Below, one piece after another: positions 33,586 through 43,200 of a stretch of DNA of 48,728 bases; positions within the stretch are counted from its first letter, which is position 1; each line of letters starts with the position of its first letter. The notes beneath the pieces were generated by a model that was not told the origin of the DNA, made no database searches, and saw only the letters and a program-made list of their open reading frames with translations. The position numbers and the translations under genes were made by a program. The stretch is from an uncultured Muribaculum sp. (GTDB taxonomy: Bacteria > Bacteroidota > Bacteroidia > Bacteroidales > Muribaculaceae), in the NCBI GenBank assembly GCA_910578835.1, contig CAJTSK010000021.1, positions 1 to 48,728 of the forward strand, read 5' to 3'.

Positions 33586-34842
33586 ATGAGGAAAGAAAAT
33601 TTTTATGTGCTTTTCTATAAGAAGAGCCGACTCTTGAAGTCAGGAGAAGGTGCTATTTACATGAGAATATCATGCAATGGTACCCGGGTGGAATGCCCTA
33701 CAGGTAAATCCATCGAGCCTTCGCTCTGGAGTCAAAACAAGGAAAAGGCAAAAGGTAGTTCAAAAAAGGCTATCGATTTGAACAACTTTATAGATGATAC
33801 TGAAATCAAGTTGTTCAAACTATTTCAGGAAATGCAGGCTGACGGAACTGTCGTAACGGCTCGCGAACTCTACAACCGATTCTTCAACATCGGACCGCAC
33901 AAGAAAGTGGAGCGAATGATTATCGCTACATTCCAAGAGCATAATCAGGAATGTCGTGCTCTCATGGGACGCGACTTCGAGCTGGGTACAATAAAAAAGT
34001 ATGAAACCATAACCCGTCTCCTCCAGCGCTACATCAAGAAAAAATACGATGCCGAGGACTTGCCACTTGCAAGTCTTGACCGCGATTTCGTACACGGTTT
34101 TGAGTTGTATCTCAAAATCGATCGCGACCAGCAGCAGAATACTGTGGCGCGTTACATGAAAGGTCTGAAAAAGATTACTAACCGTGCCATCGCGAATGAA
34201 TGGATTACGAAAGACCCATTCGCCGGGTTCAAGGTCAAGACCGTCCAGACAAATCCGACATTTCTGTCGCTTGAGGAACTCCATATTATATATAGGCATC
34301 ATTTCGATGGTGTCCTCGAAGTGGTTCGCGACATGTTTATCATGGCTGCGTTCACGGGGCTGGCGTTCATTGACATCTCGAATTTACGCAAGGAGCATGT
34401 CGTTACCGACAATGACGGCAATATGTGGATCCGCAAGCCCCGTCAGAAAACTGAAATAGTACAGAATGTTCCATTGTTGGATATTCCCAAGGATATTCTA
34501 AAAAAATACGAGGATAATCCGAAGGCGGCAAAGAAAGGTACATTATTGCCTGTGCCCTGCAATCAAGTGATGAACAGATACCTCAAAGAGATAGGATCCC
34601 TCTGTCAGATTGAGAAAGTGCTCACAACTCACGTTGCTCGTCACACATACGCCACCGTGTGCCTGTCACAAGGTGTTCGTATCGAAAACGTATCAAAGAT
34701 GCTCGGTCATACAAGTATCAAAATGACCCAGCACTATGCACGGGTCCTTGATTCTTCAATCATGGAAGATATGCAAAGCATACGGTCTGCAATGGCCGGC
34801 GATGTCTTCAATAAGAGACGCGGACGGAAATCCGGTCATTGA
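33586..34842 (+). CDS. int: Tyrosine recombinase (Bacteroides ICE-type integrase)
   Basis: This site-specific recombinase integrates and excises the mobile element. The 418 residues show an N-terminal arm-binding domain (about 5-100), a SAM-like core-binding domain (about 105-215) and the catalytic domain (about 225-400). Visible catalytic residues are Lys288, the THVARHTYAT box (His349, Arg352), His375 and nucleophile Tyr384 in HYARV. The first catalytic arginine is replaced: the family segment reads FTGLAFIDI, with Ala260 where most tyrosine recombinases have Arg. IntDOT of CTnDOT also lacks this arginine, so the substitution fits that subgroup. The gene points away from the tRNA and is convergent with the HTH genes. 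Confidence 0.93.
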   Translation: MRKENFYVLFYKKSRLLKSGEGAIYMRISCNGTRVECPTGKSIEPSLWSQNKEKAKGSSKKAIDLNNFIDDTEIKLFKLFQEMQADGTVVTARELYNRFFNIGPHKKVERMIIATFQEHNQECRALMGRDFELGTIKKYETITRLLQRYIKKKYDAEDLPLASLDRDFVHGFELYLKIDRDQQQNTVARYMKGLKKITNRAIANEWITKDPFAGFKVKTVQTNPTFLSLEELHIIYRHHFDGVLEVVRDMFIMAAFTGLAFIDISNLRKEHVVTDNDGNMWIRKPRQKTEIVQNVPLLDIPKDILKKYEDNPKAAKKGTLLPVPCNQVMNRYLKEIGSLCQIEKVLTTHVARHTYATVCLSQGVRIENVSKMLGHTSIKMTQHYARVLDSSIMEDMQSIRSAMAGDVFNKRRGRKSGH

Positions 34843-34863
34843 GCATTCCATAGCCCAAAGCCA

Positions 34864-34903
34864 GACAAAGGCAAGACTCCGCTATTGGAATCTTGCCTTT
34901 GTC
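34864..34903. terminator. Bidirectional terminator between integrase and HTH genes
   Basis: GACAAAGGCAAGA (34864-34876) pairs perfectly with TCTTGCCTTTGTC (34891-34903). It lies between convergent genes, 21 bases after the integrase stop and 3 bases from the end of the HTH gene. Confidence 0.85.
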
Positions 34904-34906
34904 ACT

Positions 34907-35206
34907 TTATAATGTATCAATAGAGCGATAATTATCCATTAGTACCTTATTCACATCCCTTTCCGAATAGATGTATTTGCCGCCTATGGCATAATAAGGA
35001 ATTATTCCTTGGTCACGGTACTCATGTAGAGTACGACGTGTGACCCTGAGTCTTTCTGCCACTTCTGCATCAGTAAGAAATGTATCATTGTTCAATATCG
35101 GTCTCCAGTTATCACGTATGTGATTCAGGGCTTCTTTTAATTCCTTACATTGAGAGAAGAACAGCTTTATTCGCTCGTTTCTTTTCGTATATACAATGCC
35201 TGTCAT
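34907..35206 (-). CDS. Small helix-turn-helix protein (excisionase-like)
   Basis: This 99-residue protein has an N-terminal helical region and a MerR/HTH_17-type DNA-binding fold: FLTDAEVAERLRVTRRTLHEYRDQGIIPYYAIGGKYIYSERDVNKVL (about 43-90). Such small winged-helix proteins serve as recombination directionality factors in Bacteroides conjugative elements (for example Xis2c and Xis2d of CTnDOT). It starts at the base directly after the stop of the preceding HTH gene on the minus strand, so the two are translated as a pair. It is the last gene of the leftward cluster. Confidence 0.85.
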   Translation of the reverse strand: MTGIVYTKRNERIKLFFSQCKELKEALNHIRDNWRPILNNDTFLTDAEVAERLRVTRRTLHEYRDQGIIPYYAIGGKYIYSERDVNKVLMDNYRSIDTL

Positions 35207-35491
35207 TCAGATGGTCTTTATCCTCTGACTTGATAGATAATTTGCAATATCATCAGTCAGATACATAATTCTGCCCTCTATTTGAGAAAATGGAATTTTC
35301 CCATATTGTTTGAGGTTATGGAGTGTTGCAGTACTTATCCGCAGTATCTTGGCAACCTCGTTACTTGTAAGCCATTCCCCGGCTTTTTTGACTTTAAGAA
35401 GGTCAAGGACCGAATTGACAAGAGTATGCAGATACTCAATGTGTTCAAACATTGATTCAAGGATGTCTTCATCTATCTCTATTGTCCTCAT
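35207..35491 (-). CDS. Small helix-turn-helix protein (excisionase-like)
   Basis: This 94-residue protein has a short helical N-terminus and an HTH_17-type domain, WLTSNEVAKILRISTATLHNLKQYGKIPFSQIEGRIMYLTDDIANYL (about 40-86). It is homologous in layout to the next gene and is a second candidate directionality factor or regulator. Its start overlaps the last 4 bases of the topoisomerase-like gene (35488-35491), and its stop abuts the next start, so the three genes are translationally coupled. Confidence 0.85.
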   Translation of the reverse strand: MRTIEIDEDILESMFEHIEYLHTLVNSVLDLLKVKKAGEWLTSNEVAKILRISTATLHNLKQYGKIPFSQIEGRIMYLTDDIANYLSSQRIKTI

Positions 35492-37455
35492 CCGTATATT
35501 TTGGCGGCTTTGGCGGAGAATGTCACGCCGAAACGGTTGTCGATTACGAGCGACTCGCAGAATTTACGGCCCTTGGCGTTGGTAAAACCGTAGATGGGCG
35601 ATGTATATTTGTATCGGACGAGTTGCTCGATGTCCTTTTCGGTCAGGTCGTAACCGTGGAAGTGGAGCGGGATTGAGAATCCGCAGCACTCACAGGCTAT
35701 TGTAGCCGGGAACACGGTCAGTCCGTGGTTGCCGCATTTCGGGCAGGTGTAGCCCGAGACCTTGCTGGCAAAGGACTTCTTGTCGGTGATGAGCGAGAGA
35801 ATAAGGGGATGAATCCAGTTCTCATACTCCCTCATTACCGGCTTTGTGGCCCTGCGGTTTTCCGCGAGCGCGTCCACCTCGTCAATCTGGCTGATGTACT
35901 TGCCGATGTCGGCGAGTTCGAGGTGGCCGGCGTGTGAAAGAAGCACACGCGCCTTCTCCGTCGGCTCGATGTCGCCAAGCAGATATTTCACGAATCCATT
36001 GTCGATGAGACGTTGGAGGCAGGCCCCGCAGTCGCGGTAGCTGCCCACGGGTAGAAGCGAGGGTGTATCACCGCCTGTGTTGACCAGTTCATTGAGGTCG
36101 TGCAGGAAGGCCGCGGCTGTCAGACTTTCGGGGGTTTTATCCGAGAAAGAGTATATGCTCACACCCGATACTGTAAACTCGACGCTCCCCGGAACACATT
36201 CCGCATTTTCGGGCAGTTCGGCTGAGCCGAAGATGTCGGTACCCTCGATATTTGCCGCGATGCCGACCTCGATACATCTGGCAGAGTCAAATGCCATTTC
36301 GGTACGGGTGCTGATGAGTTCGTACACACGCTGCTCGTCATCGCTGAGAAAGAGAGGTGTACGCTCGGTTGTGATGATTCCGTGGCAATAGGGAATCTGC
36401 TCTTCCGGGCGGAATGGGAACGCCTTTGCCTCAGGGAAGCGACGCTCGACGTGACGCTTCAGATGATGCGGCAGCGATGACACCGACGTGCGGGGCGACG
36501 AGATTAGCCCTTTCTCGAACAGAAGGTCTGCGGCCGCCATTGTACGGGCGGGCAGGAATCCCAGTTCCTCGATGGCCACCTCCTGAAGGGTCGCCATGTT
36601 GAGCAACTCGTGGCGCCACTCCACTTTCGTATTGACCTCGACGACCTCAGCCGTGACGGTTTTGCCGCTGAGTTTCATGAATTTGTCATAGACATTCTGT
36701 GCCTCAGGCTTCTTTGTCCAGATTTCCGAGGGAGCCAACTGCGCATCCTTTCCATCCCATTTTCCGGAGAGACTGACACCGTAGCGGGTTTTCTTGGGGA
36801 GTCTGACTTTCATGTTGTCGTAGCTGTTGCAGAGGAGCCAGAGCGCGGCGATGTCCATGCGCTCCATCGGGAACGACTGCCTGCCATACATCTGAGCGAA
36901 AGCCTGTTCCACATTGGCACGGAACAGGAAGTTCATGCCGTGGTGGACGAAGCCGGAGCGGGCTATGCGGGTGATGTTGCGCCCGGACTCACGGTTGCGG
37001 TAGGCGTAGGTTATGGCCCGGTTGCTCAGTGTGGTCAGCCACATGCGGCTGGTACGGCGTCCGGCCTTGGCTGCCTGACATAGAATCGCGAAAAGAGCCT
37101 GCGCCTCACTTCCGTTGTTTGAGGCGAAGATGACCTCTGCGGCCTGCTCGACAAGAGCCTGAAGCCTGATGACCGTGCTCTTGTCCTCGTCGCTGATTTT
37201 GAATTTGCCGCCATCGTTGTCAGCACGGATACCGTACAGGTATCTCTTGGGGATGAACGGGAGCGTCTTGATGAAGTCGCTGCCGCCGGCGTAATACTGA
37301 AACGGAGCCGGTTCGACGAGACGTGGATCGACGGAGGTGATGACGATGCTGCCGGTGTCGTTGGTGTAGTCGCCGTTTTCGGTGCGGTCGGTGCAGTTGA
37401 GGGCGCGGGATACGGCGAAGGCGATTTGGGCGGAGTGTGCGATTACGAGATTCAT
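35488..37455 (-). CDS. Type IA topoisomerase homologue (TopB/Exc-like), catalytic residues lost
   Basis: This 655-residue protein follows topoisomerase III end to end but has lost its chemistry. The opening motif, normally IAEKPS, reads VIAHSAQ (Glu replaced by His7). The TOPRIM metal motif DPDRE reads NNGSE (113-117). The active-site segment, normally TYPRT, reads GLISSPRTS, with Ser320 in place of the catalytic tyrosine. The framework, the arginine after the active site and a C-terminal zinc ribbon (CPKC at 571-574, CECC at 588-591) remain. It lies in an excision-type cluster with HTH genes, matching the position of Exc in CTnDOT. As I recall, Exc is needed for excision although its topoisomerase activity is dispensable. 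A structural DNA-binding role is therefore more likely than enzyme activity. Confidence 0.85.
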   Translation of the reverse strand: MNLVIAHSAQIAFAVSRALNCTDRTENGDYTNDTGSIVITSVDPRLVEPAPFQYYAGGSDFIKTLPFIPKRYLYGIRADNDGGKFKISDEDKSTVIRLQALVEQAAEVIFASNNGSEAQALFAILCQAAKAGRRTSRMWLTTLSNRAITYAYRNRESGRNITRIARSGFVHHGMNFLFRANVEQAFAQMYGRQSFPMERMDIAALWLLCNSYDNMKVRLPKKTRYGVSLSGKWDGKDAQLAPSEIWTKKPEAQNVYDKFMKLSGKTVTAEVVEVNTKVEWRHELLNMATLQEVAIEELGFLPARTMAAADLLFEKGLISSPRTSVSSLPHHLKRHVERRFPEAKAFPFRPEEQIPYCHGIITTERTPLFLSDDEQRVYELISTRTEMAFDSARCIEVGIAANIEGTDIFGSAELPENAECVPGSVEFTVSGVSIYSFSDKTPESLTAAAFLHDLNELVNTGGDTPSLLPVGSYRDCGACLQRLIDNGFVKYLLGDIEPTEKARVLLSHAGHLELADIGKYISQIDEVDALAENRRATKPVMREYENWIHPLILSLITDKKSFASKVSGYTCPKCGNHGLTVFPATIACECCGFSIPLHFHGYDLTEKDIEQLVRYKYTSPIYGFTNAKGRKFCESLVIDNRFGVTFSAKAAKIYG

Positions 37456-37593
37456 AATATTTACTTATTTTATTGATTATTACTTATTTAAATTATTAAA
37501 ATAGATTTCGGAAAGACATGGGGAGGGCCTACCTCCCCATGTCGGTGAAGAGGACAGCCATTCGGAAATGGCGGGAACTATGTCAGTCGGAGT

Positions 37594-39075
37594 TTATACT
37601 TTCGGTCCCTTAGGCTTACGCTGCCGCGCCTGCTGCTGTTCGTTCTTGGGAGCCGTCTGACCCTTCTGGAGCGGGTCGGTAATGTTTTTCGTAGCCTCGT
37701 TGGTCTTTCCCTGATTGTTCACGGCATACTGGGTCTTGCTCTCCTCGGCCACGCCGACAACTTTCTTGTTTTCGGCATAGTGATATTCCGTGACCGGGCG
37801 CTGCTTCTCCTTGTTGAACTGGAGAAATACCGTGCAGGGCTGACCCTGTTTGTCAGTGACGTTGGCGACCTCGATTTTCTTGCCGGCCATATAGTAGGCA
37901 ATCTGCTGTTCGGTGAACTGGGTCTCCTTCCACTTGGTGATACGTTTGGGATTACCGTCGGCGTCAACCCATGAGTTGCGCTGCTGTTGCTGCCTTTCAC
38001 CGGACTGCTCCTGTTTGAGAGACTGGGTGCGGACGAACTCGACATCGCGCTTGTCGGCATTATACTGGAGGTCGCTGGTGAATTTGCGCCCGTTGCTCAG
38101 TTCGATTTCCTTGCCGTGTACCACGCCTCCGTCTTTGAGGATACCTATCTCCTTCATCGAAAGCTCGGTCTTGCCGATGTGGTTCTTTATAAAGATCTTA
38201 TCCACAGGCATTGCCTCGATTTCGTTGGTGAGGCGGTCAACGCTGACCAGACATTTCTTCATCTCCCCGGTCTTGGGGTCGGCAAGTTCCACGACCTTGC
38301 CGAGATTGCCGGTTTTGAGAAGTTGCTCCTTGTCCTCCTTCGAGAACTCGTAGCCTCGGAAGGGAACGTCGAGCTTAGGCTCGTTCTTGATGAAGTGAGG
38401 CGCGAGGGTGAAACTGCCGTCGGGCTGCTCCTTGAAGGATAATCGGGCATCGAGAGTGAATTTCTCATCGCCGAACTGCGGGGTGACGGTAAAGAGCTGC
38501 GGCGACTTGTGGTTGTAGAGCATTGACTGGAGCGCGCCGGACTGTTCGAGTGTTTCGCGCTTAACACCCCACTGCTGCTCGATGGTCGCCCAGTCAATCC
38601 TGTCGGGGTCAACGGGTGTCGCCTTGGCTGTGGTGGTTGCCGCCTCCGTCCGGCTCTGCGTATTGTCCTGTTCGGGTTGAGGCTTTACTTCCGGTTGCTG
38701 CTGTACTTCCGCCGGAGTCTGCTCCTGAGTCTGTGCCACAGACTTCACATCGACCTCGTAAGGCTTGAGCATCTCGCCGTTTGACACAGGGTCTTGGACA
38801 AGGTCGGCCATTGCCGGAGCGATTGCTTCATAGCGGTCGGCGGGGAGCTTGAAGAAACCGAAGGACGAGGGATTCTTCGCCTGACGGATAAAGTTTGACA
38901 TGAACGCTTCGAGGGGGTTCTGTCCCTTGTTGAACTTGACGAGGTCGCTCAACTTGGCAGTCTTGGCGTCTGCCATCTTCGGGGTGCCGTCGGGATTCTG
39001 ACCGACGACTGCGCCTACCTGTCCCGTCTCGTTGTTGCGGGCAATCAGCACTTCCTGTTCCTGGATATTTTCCAT
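37594..39075 (-). CDS. DUF4099/DUF3945 ICE protein
   Basis: This 493-residue cytoplasmic protein is typical of Bacteroides conjugative elements, where relatives sit next to the excision and topoisomerase genes. The N-terminal 110 residues are polar. A Q/P/T-rich low-complexity linker follows (about 112-155). A DUF4099-like core (about 158-330) begins IDWATIEQQWGVKRETLEQSG and includes VSVDRLTNEIEAMPVDKIFIKNHIGKTELS. Then come DUF3945-like repeats (about 300-440, LSNGRKFTSDLQYNADKRDVEFV and EVANVTDKQGQPCTVFLQFN) and a Q/K-rich basic end. Its biochemical function is not known. The 138 bases between it and the topoisomerase-like gene could hold a separate promoter. Confidence 0.85.
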   Translation of the reverse strand: MENIQEQEVLIARNNETGQVGAVVGQNPDGTPKMADAKTAKLSDLVKFNKGQNPLEAFMSNFIRQAKNPSSFGFFKLPADRYEAIAPAMADLVQDPVSNGEMLKPYEVDVKSVAQTQEQTPAEVQQQPEVKPQPEQDNTQSRTEAATTTAKATPVDPDRIDWATIEQQWGVKRETLEQSGALQSMLYNHKSPQLFTVTPQFGDEKFTLDARLSFKEQPDGSFTLAPHFIKNEPKLDVPFRGYEFSKEDKEQLLKTGNLGKVVELADPKTGEMKKCLVSVDRLTNEIEAMPVDKIFIKNHIGKTELSMKEIGILKDGGVVHGKEIELSNGRKFTSDLQYNADKRDVEFVRTQSLKQEQSGERQQQQRNSWVDADGNPKRITKWKETQFTEQQIAYYMAGKKIEVANVTDKQGQPCTVFLQFNKEKQRPVTEYHYAENKKVVGVAEESKTQYAVNNQGKTNEATKNITDPLQKGQTAPKNEQQQARQRKPKGPKV

Positions 39076-39104
39076 AAACTTATATAGGGGGATTTTATGG
39101 CACC

Positions 39105-39482
39105 TTAGCCGGTGCCGAGGTTATTGAATCTTTCATTGCGGAGCTTCCTTCGCTCCATCCCTTCCGGACTGCGGGAACTGACAAATGTTCGGTCGATATA
39201 TTCCTGCACCTGATGCTCGTAGTGGAATACCACTGAGCCGTCCTTGCTGATCATATACTCGATTTCATCGTCAGCCCTTAGTTGTCGGATTTTTCTCACG
39301 CTGAAGCCGAATAGCTTCATCACATGCTCGGTGAGATAAATCATGCGGCCGTTGATTGAAAGTATCGGAGGCTCTTTCTTCTTCATCATGCACCTGAGCA
39401 TCTCAAGCATGATTCTTATCGAGGCCTTGGCAAACTTCGGGAATGTTCCCACATCGTTATAGTCAATTTCAGTTTTCTTCAT
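39105..39482 (-). CDS. Helix-turn-helix ICE protein
   Basis: This 125-residue protein begins the leftward cluster. Residues about 38-95 (PILSINGRMIYLTEHVMKLFGFSVRKIRQLRADDEIEYMISKDGSVVFHYEHQVQEYI) have the form of a winged-helix DNA-binding domain, and the C-terminal end is rich in arginine. It probably regulates the excision/transfer genes or acts as a third directionality factor. It ends 29 bases before the DUF4099 gene start. A promoter-like TAATTTTG lies 27 bases upstream on the minus strand. Confidence 0.78.
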   Translation of the reverse strand: MKKTEIDYNDVGTFPKFAKASIRIMLEMLRCMMKKKEPPILSINGRMIYLTEHVMKLFGFSVRKIRQLRADDEIEYMISKDGSVVFHYEHQVQEYIDRTFVSSRSPEGMERRKLRNERFNNLGTG

Positions 39483-39508
39483 TTTGCGTTTCGTTTTCGA
39501 TTACGATG

Positions 39509-39516
39509 CAAAATTA
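39509..39516 (-). promoter_or_regulatory. Candidate -7 element of the excision cluster
   Basis: On the minus strand this reads TAATTTTG, a TAnnTTTG match, giving a leader of about 20 bases before the ATG at 39482. No -33 TTTG lies at the usual distance. Confidence 0.45.
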
Positions 39517-39542
39517 CAGAGCCTGTATCCCCCCGTTGGGAG

Positions 39543-39627
39543 AGTACCCCAAAGTAACCCTCTCGTAAATTTTATCTCGCTGATAATCAGTTTTATAAAA
39601 ATTTTTAAGTGCAAATTTGGGGGTACT
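39543..39627. repeat. Inverted repeat in the divergent ICE intergenic region
   Basis: AGTACCCCAAA (39543-39553) is matched by TTTGGGGGTACT (39616-39627), with one extra G, across 62 A/T-rich bases. It lies in the 358-base divergent region 39483-39840, which otherwise shows only the candidate promoter. It may be an operator, or part of a transfer or replication site. Confidence 0.4.
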
Positions 39628-39840
39628 GGCCTTTTATAATTGTTTGAAAAACAGACGATTTATGGACTTCAATGTAGGTCGGAACAGGGATTGAATGGAA
39701 AATGTCGCTTGTCGTGTCACATTGAGGCATTGCGAGGCTACCGAGTACCATAGCCCCCGGAAATGATGATTGCCTATTCCATTATGGCTTTCTTTGCAGC
39801 GTGAAAGGATTCACACCCTGTTAATTCCCCCAATCTTCAT

Positions 39841-40293
39841 ATGAAAAGAAAGAATGATGGCCGAGGCTATGACCTCGACTATTATAACCTGTATCTGCGC
39901 CGTTACCTGACGGTGCATCATTTCCCCGAAGCCGATGATGAACTGCTTATTGCCGCACGCGCCGAAGCTGCGGCTGATGCCTATGTTGAGTCAAGGTTGG
40001 CGGGGGATGAAGTCTATGTATCCTCCGAGAAAGCCATTGATCGTCTGCTTGATGGCTTTGAGATTTCGCCATACGATTTTGTAAGCGGTATACTTGCAGA
40101 CGAATTTTCAGACCATATTTCTCTCGATGAACGCTCCATTGAGTTCTGGACTTATACGCTGCTGGAAGAATTGCAGTCGGAGTTCAAGGATGTGGAACTG
40201 AGCGAGGAATATCTCAACACCAACGAAGGTGTGATTTTCAAACTGGTAATTTCAGGTCGGATTGCCGAATATTTTGATGAATATGGCCTTTAA
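39841..40293 (+). CDS. DUF1896-family ICE protein
   Basis: This 150-residue acidic cytoplasmic protein is recognised by the DUF1896 pattern: DYYNLYLRRYLTVHHFPEADDELLIAARAEAAADAYVESRLAG (about 13-55), then AIDRLLDGFEISPYDFVSGILADEF. Members lie directly upstream of the large methylase-helicase gene in Bacteroides conjugative elements; their function is unknown. The high acidity suggests a protein-binding or DNA-mimic role, but this is speculation. Its 3' end overlaps the start of the next gene, so translation is coupled. Confidence 0.82.
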   Translation: MKRKNDGRGYDLDYYNLYLRRYLTVHHFPEADDELLIAARAEAAADAYVESRLAGDEVYVSSEKAIDRLLDGFEISPYDFVSGILADEFSDHISLDERSIEFWTYTLLEELQSEFKDVELSEEYLNTNEGVIFKLVISGRIAEYFDEYGL

Positions 40294-43200
40294 CCGATTA
40301 CAGACCATGCGCGACAACATCGAGGCTATACGGATGGCGTTTGGCCTCGGTGTAAAAGGGCGTGGAGCGCAGACTGCCGAGGAGATTGCTGTGCTGCGCA
40401 AGTATGCCGGATTTGGCGGATTGAAGTGTATTCTCAACGATGCCAACGAGCTGGCGGATGCCGCCAAATGGAGCAAGTCGGATATTGAGCTGTTCGCGCC
40501 TACGGTTGAACTGCGGCGGATTATCCATGATTATTCGCATGATGACAAGGAATTTAACCGTTACATGGAGTCGCTCAAAGCGTCAACACTGACGGCTTTC
40601 TATACAGACAACCGTATTGTGGATGCTATCTCCGATGCGCTTAAATATCAGGGTGTCGAGATAAAGAGTTTTCTTGAACCGTCTGCCGGTCAGGGTGCTT
40701 TCATCGACTCGTTTCTTAGGAATGACAGATACCCCGGTGCAGAGGTGTTGGCTTACGAAAAAGATTTGCTCACTGGCAAAATTCTTTCGGCGTTACATCC
40801 ATCTATTCTGACCCGAGTAGAGGGCTTTGAGAAAATCGAGAGCGACTTCAACGGATATTTCGATGTCGCCGCCTCCAATGTTCCTTTCGGAGACTTCGCG
40901 GTTGCAGACCCGGCCTATGCTGTGAGCAAGGAGATCGGTTTTCGTCAGGCGGCCAAATCGCTGCACAACTACTTCTTTCTCAAAGGTCTTGACCAAGTAA
41001 GGGACGGAGGTCTGATTGCCTTTATCACGTCGCGGGGTGTGATGAACGCTGCATCTCCATTCATCAGAATGGAACTTGTGAAGAAGGCTGACCTCGTGGC
41101 GGCTCTGCGTCTGCCCAACAATACATTTTCAGATAATGCCGGAACTGATGTAGGCTCTGACCTTATTATTCTCCAGAAGCACACCGGGAAGAAAGCATTG
41201 TCGGCTGATGAGGAGTTCTTTATACAATCGGTTGTTGACCGTGGCACGAAAGTATCCGGCAACAAATTCTTTCAGGCGTTTCCGCAGAATGTGATTTGCA
41301 CCGATGCAAAGGTGGGTACTGACCAATATGGCAAACCGGCTATCGTGTACCACCATGACGGAGGTCTCGACGGCATAGCTGAGGATTTGCGCAAAGCACT
41401 CGATGAGTCAATGCATCTGCGACTGAATATGGAATTGTATAATTCCAATGGTATCAAGCCGCCTACTCCTGACCCCGTTATTCCGGCTAAAAAGCCGGAA
41501 CCTAAGGTAGAGACACAGAAATCAATCTCGCACGAGACACCATTGCTGAAACAGTATCAGGAGATGAAAAAGAAACATCCTGACGCAATACTGATATTCA
41601 GAGTGGGCGATTTCTACGAGATATTCGGCAATGACGCGAGGGAGGCATCTGAAATTCTCGGCATAACCTTGACAACCCGTGCCAATGGGAGCAGTAGCCG
41701 TATCGAGTTGTCCGGCTTTCCGCATCATGCACTCGACACCTATCTGCCCAAACTTGTGCGGGCCGGCAAACGTGTGGCAATATGTGAGCAGTTGGAAGAC
41801 CCCAAGCTGAAAAAGACCACCAAGCAAAAGGTGGTCGAGAAAGTTACACCTAACCAACAGCCAAAATCAGAGCCTAAGCCGGAATCCAAGTCTAAATCTA
41901 ACCCTGAACGAAAGCCGGATCCGACTCGCGCAGAGCCACCGAAGTCTGAATCCGCCAAAGAGATAGAAACTGATGGAAGGCCCGATTACACTGACAATCC
42001 GGATCCACGACTTTTCGCCTATAATCTTTTTGGCGAGCTGGAGCCTGTTCAGCAAAAGAACAGCCGCCGTCAGCCGATGACTAAACCTGAGGAAAAGCCG
42101 AAAACATCTAATTCAGATGTCAAGCCTGTAAAGTCTTCTACATTCAGAAAACTCACCGATAAAGAACTTGAATTTTACGGAGCGTTGAACTGGGATGACA
42201 ATCCGCCCATCAACGGTTTCTACGAGGCAATGATGTCGATTGCTCACCGTCAGCTTGAAGAAATGCGTCTTGAACGAGAAGCAGCGGAAGCTGCCAAACA
42301 AGCCGTCAATGGTGAGACAATTGAAGAAGGTGATGCTACAATTCAGCGTACAGAAGGCGACTTTGTCCCCGGTCGTCAGCCAAGAGTGGCTGCGCAAAAG
42401 CCGGAACCAGTAAAAGTTGATATGTCGCCCCGTCCGTTCTCGGAGGATATTCAGTTCTTCCACCACAACGGCAGCATGGTCGTTCAGGACGGCATGGTCG
42501 GATTTCTTTCGGAGGTCCGCAAGAATGGAGCGACTTTCAACCCTCTGGAGTTGAAACCGGAACAGACTAAACGCGCAATGCTATATGTCACCATGTCGGA
42601 GACATATCAGCAGCTCTACCACTACGAGGCCGAGACGCATGAGCCGTCGGAGCATCTGCGAGAACACCTCAATCAGTATTATGATGAGTTTGTGGAGAAG
42701 TACGGCAATCTCAATGAGAAACAGAATCTGAAGTTTATATTGATGGACGCCAATGGCAGGGATGCTCTTGCATTGGAGCGCGGCGAGAACGGCAGGTTTG
42801 TCAAGGCTGACATTTTCGATCATCCGGTTTCATTCGCCATCGACGAGGTTACTTCGGTAGATACTCCGATGGAGGCTCTATCCGCATCGCTCAACAAATA
42901 CGGTGAAGTCAATCTCGAATATATGTCGGGACTTGTGGATATGGATAAGGATTCCTTGGTGGATAACCTCGAAGGACACATATTCTATAATCCGCTGGTC
43001 GAGAACTACGAGATTAAAGACCGCTTCATCGCCGGTAATGTCGTCGCAAAGGCCGAACAGGTCAAGGCGTGGATTGACCGCGAGGAAGAGCGTATCAAGG
43101 ATTTCCCCGGATATGACGGTGTAGAGCCGTTCATAGCCTTGTCGAAGGACTCCCTCAAAGCATTGGAGGTAGCCCGGCCCCGTCGTATCGAGTTCGATGA

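Noticed and set aside
35488..37455. Loss of the topoisomerase residues as sequencing error or gene decay
   Set aside because: Three separate motifs are changed by substitution within an intact 655-codon frame with overlapping neighbours. Errors or decay would be expected to bring frameshifts or stops.
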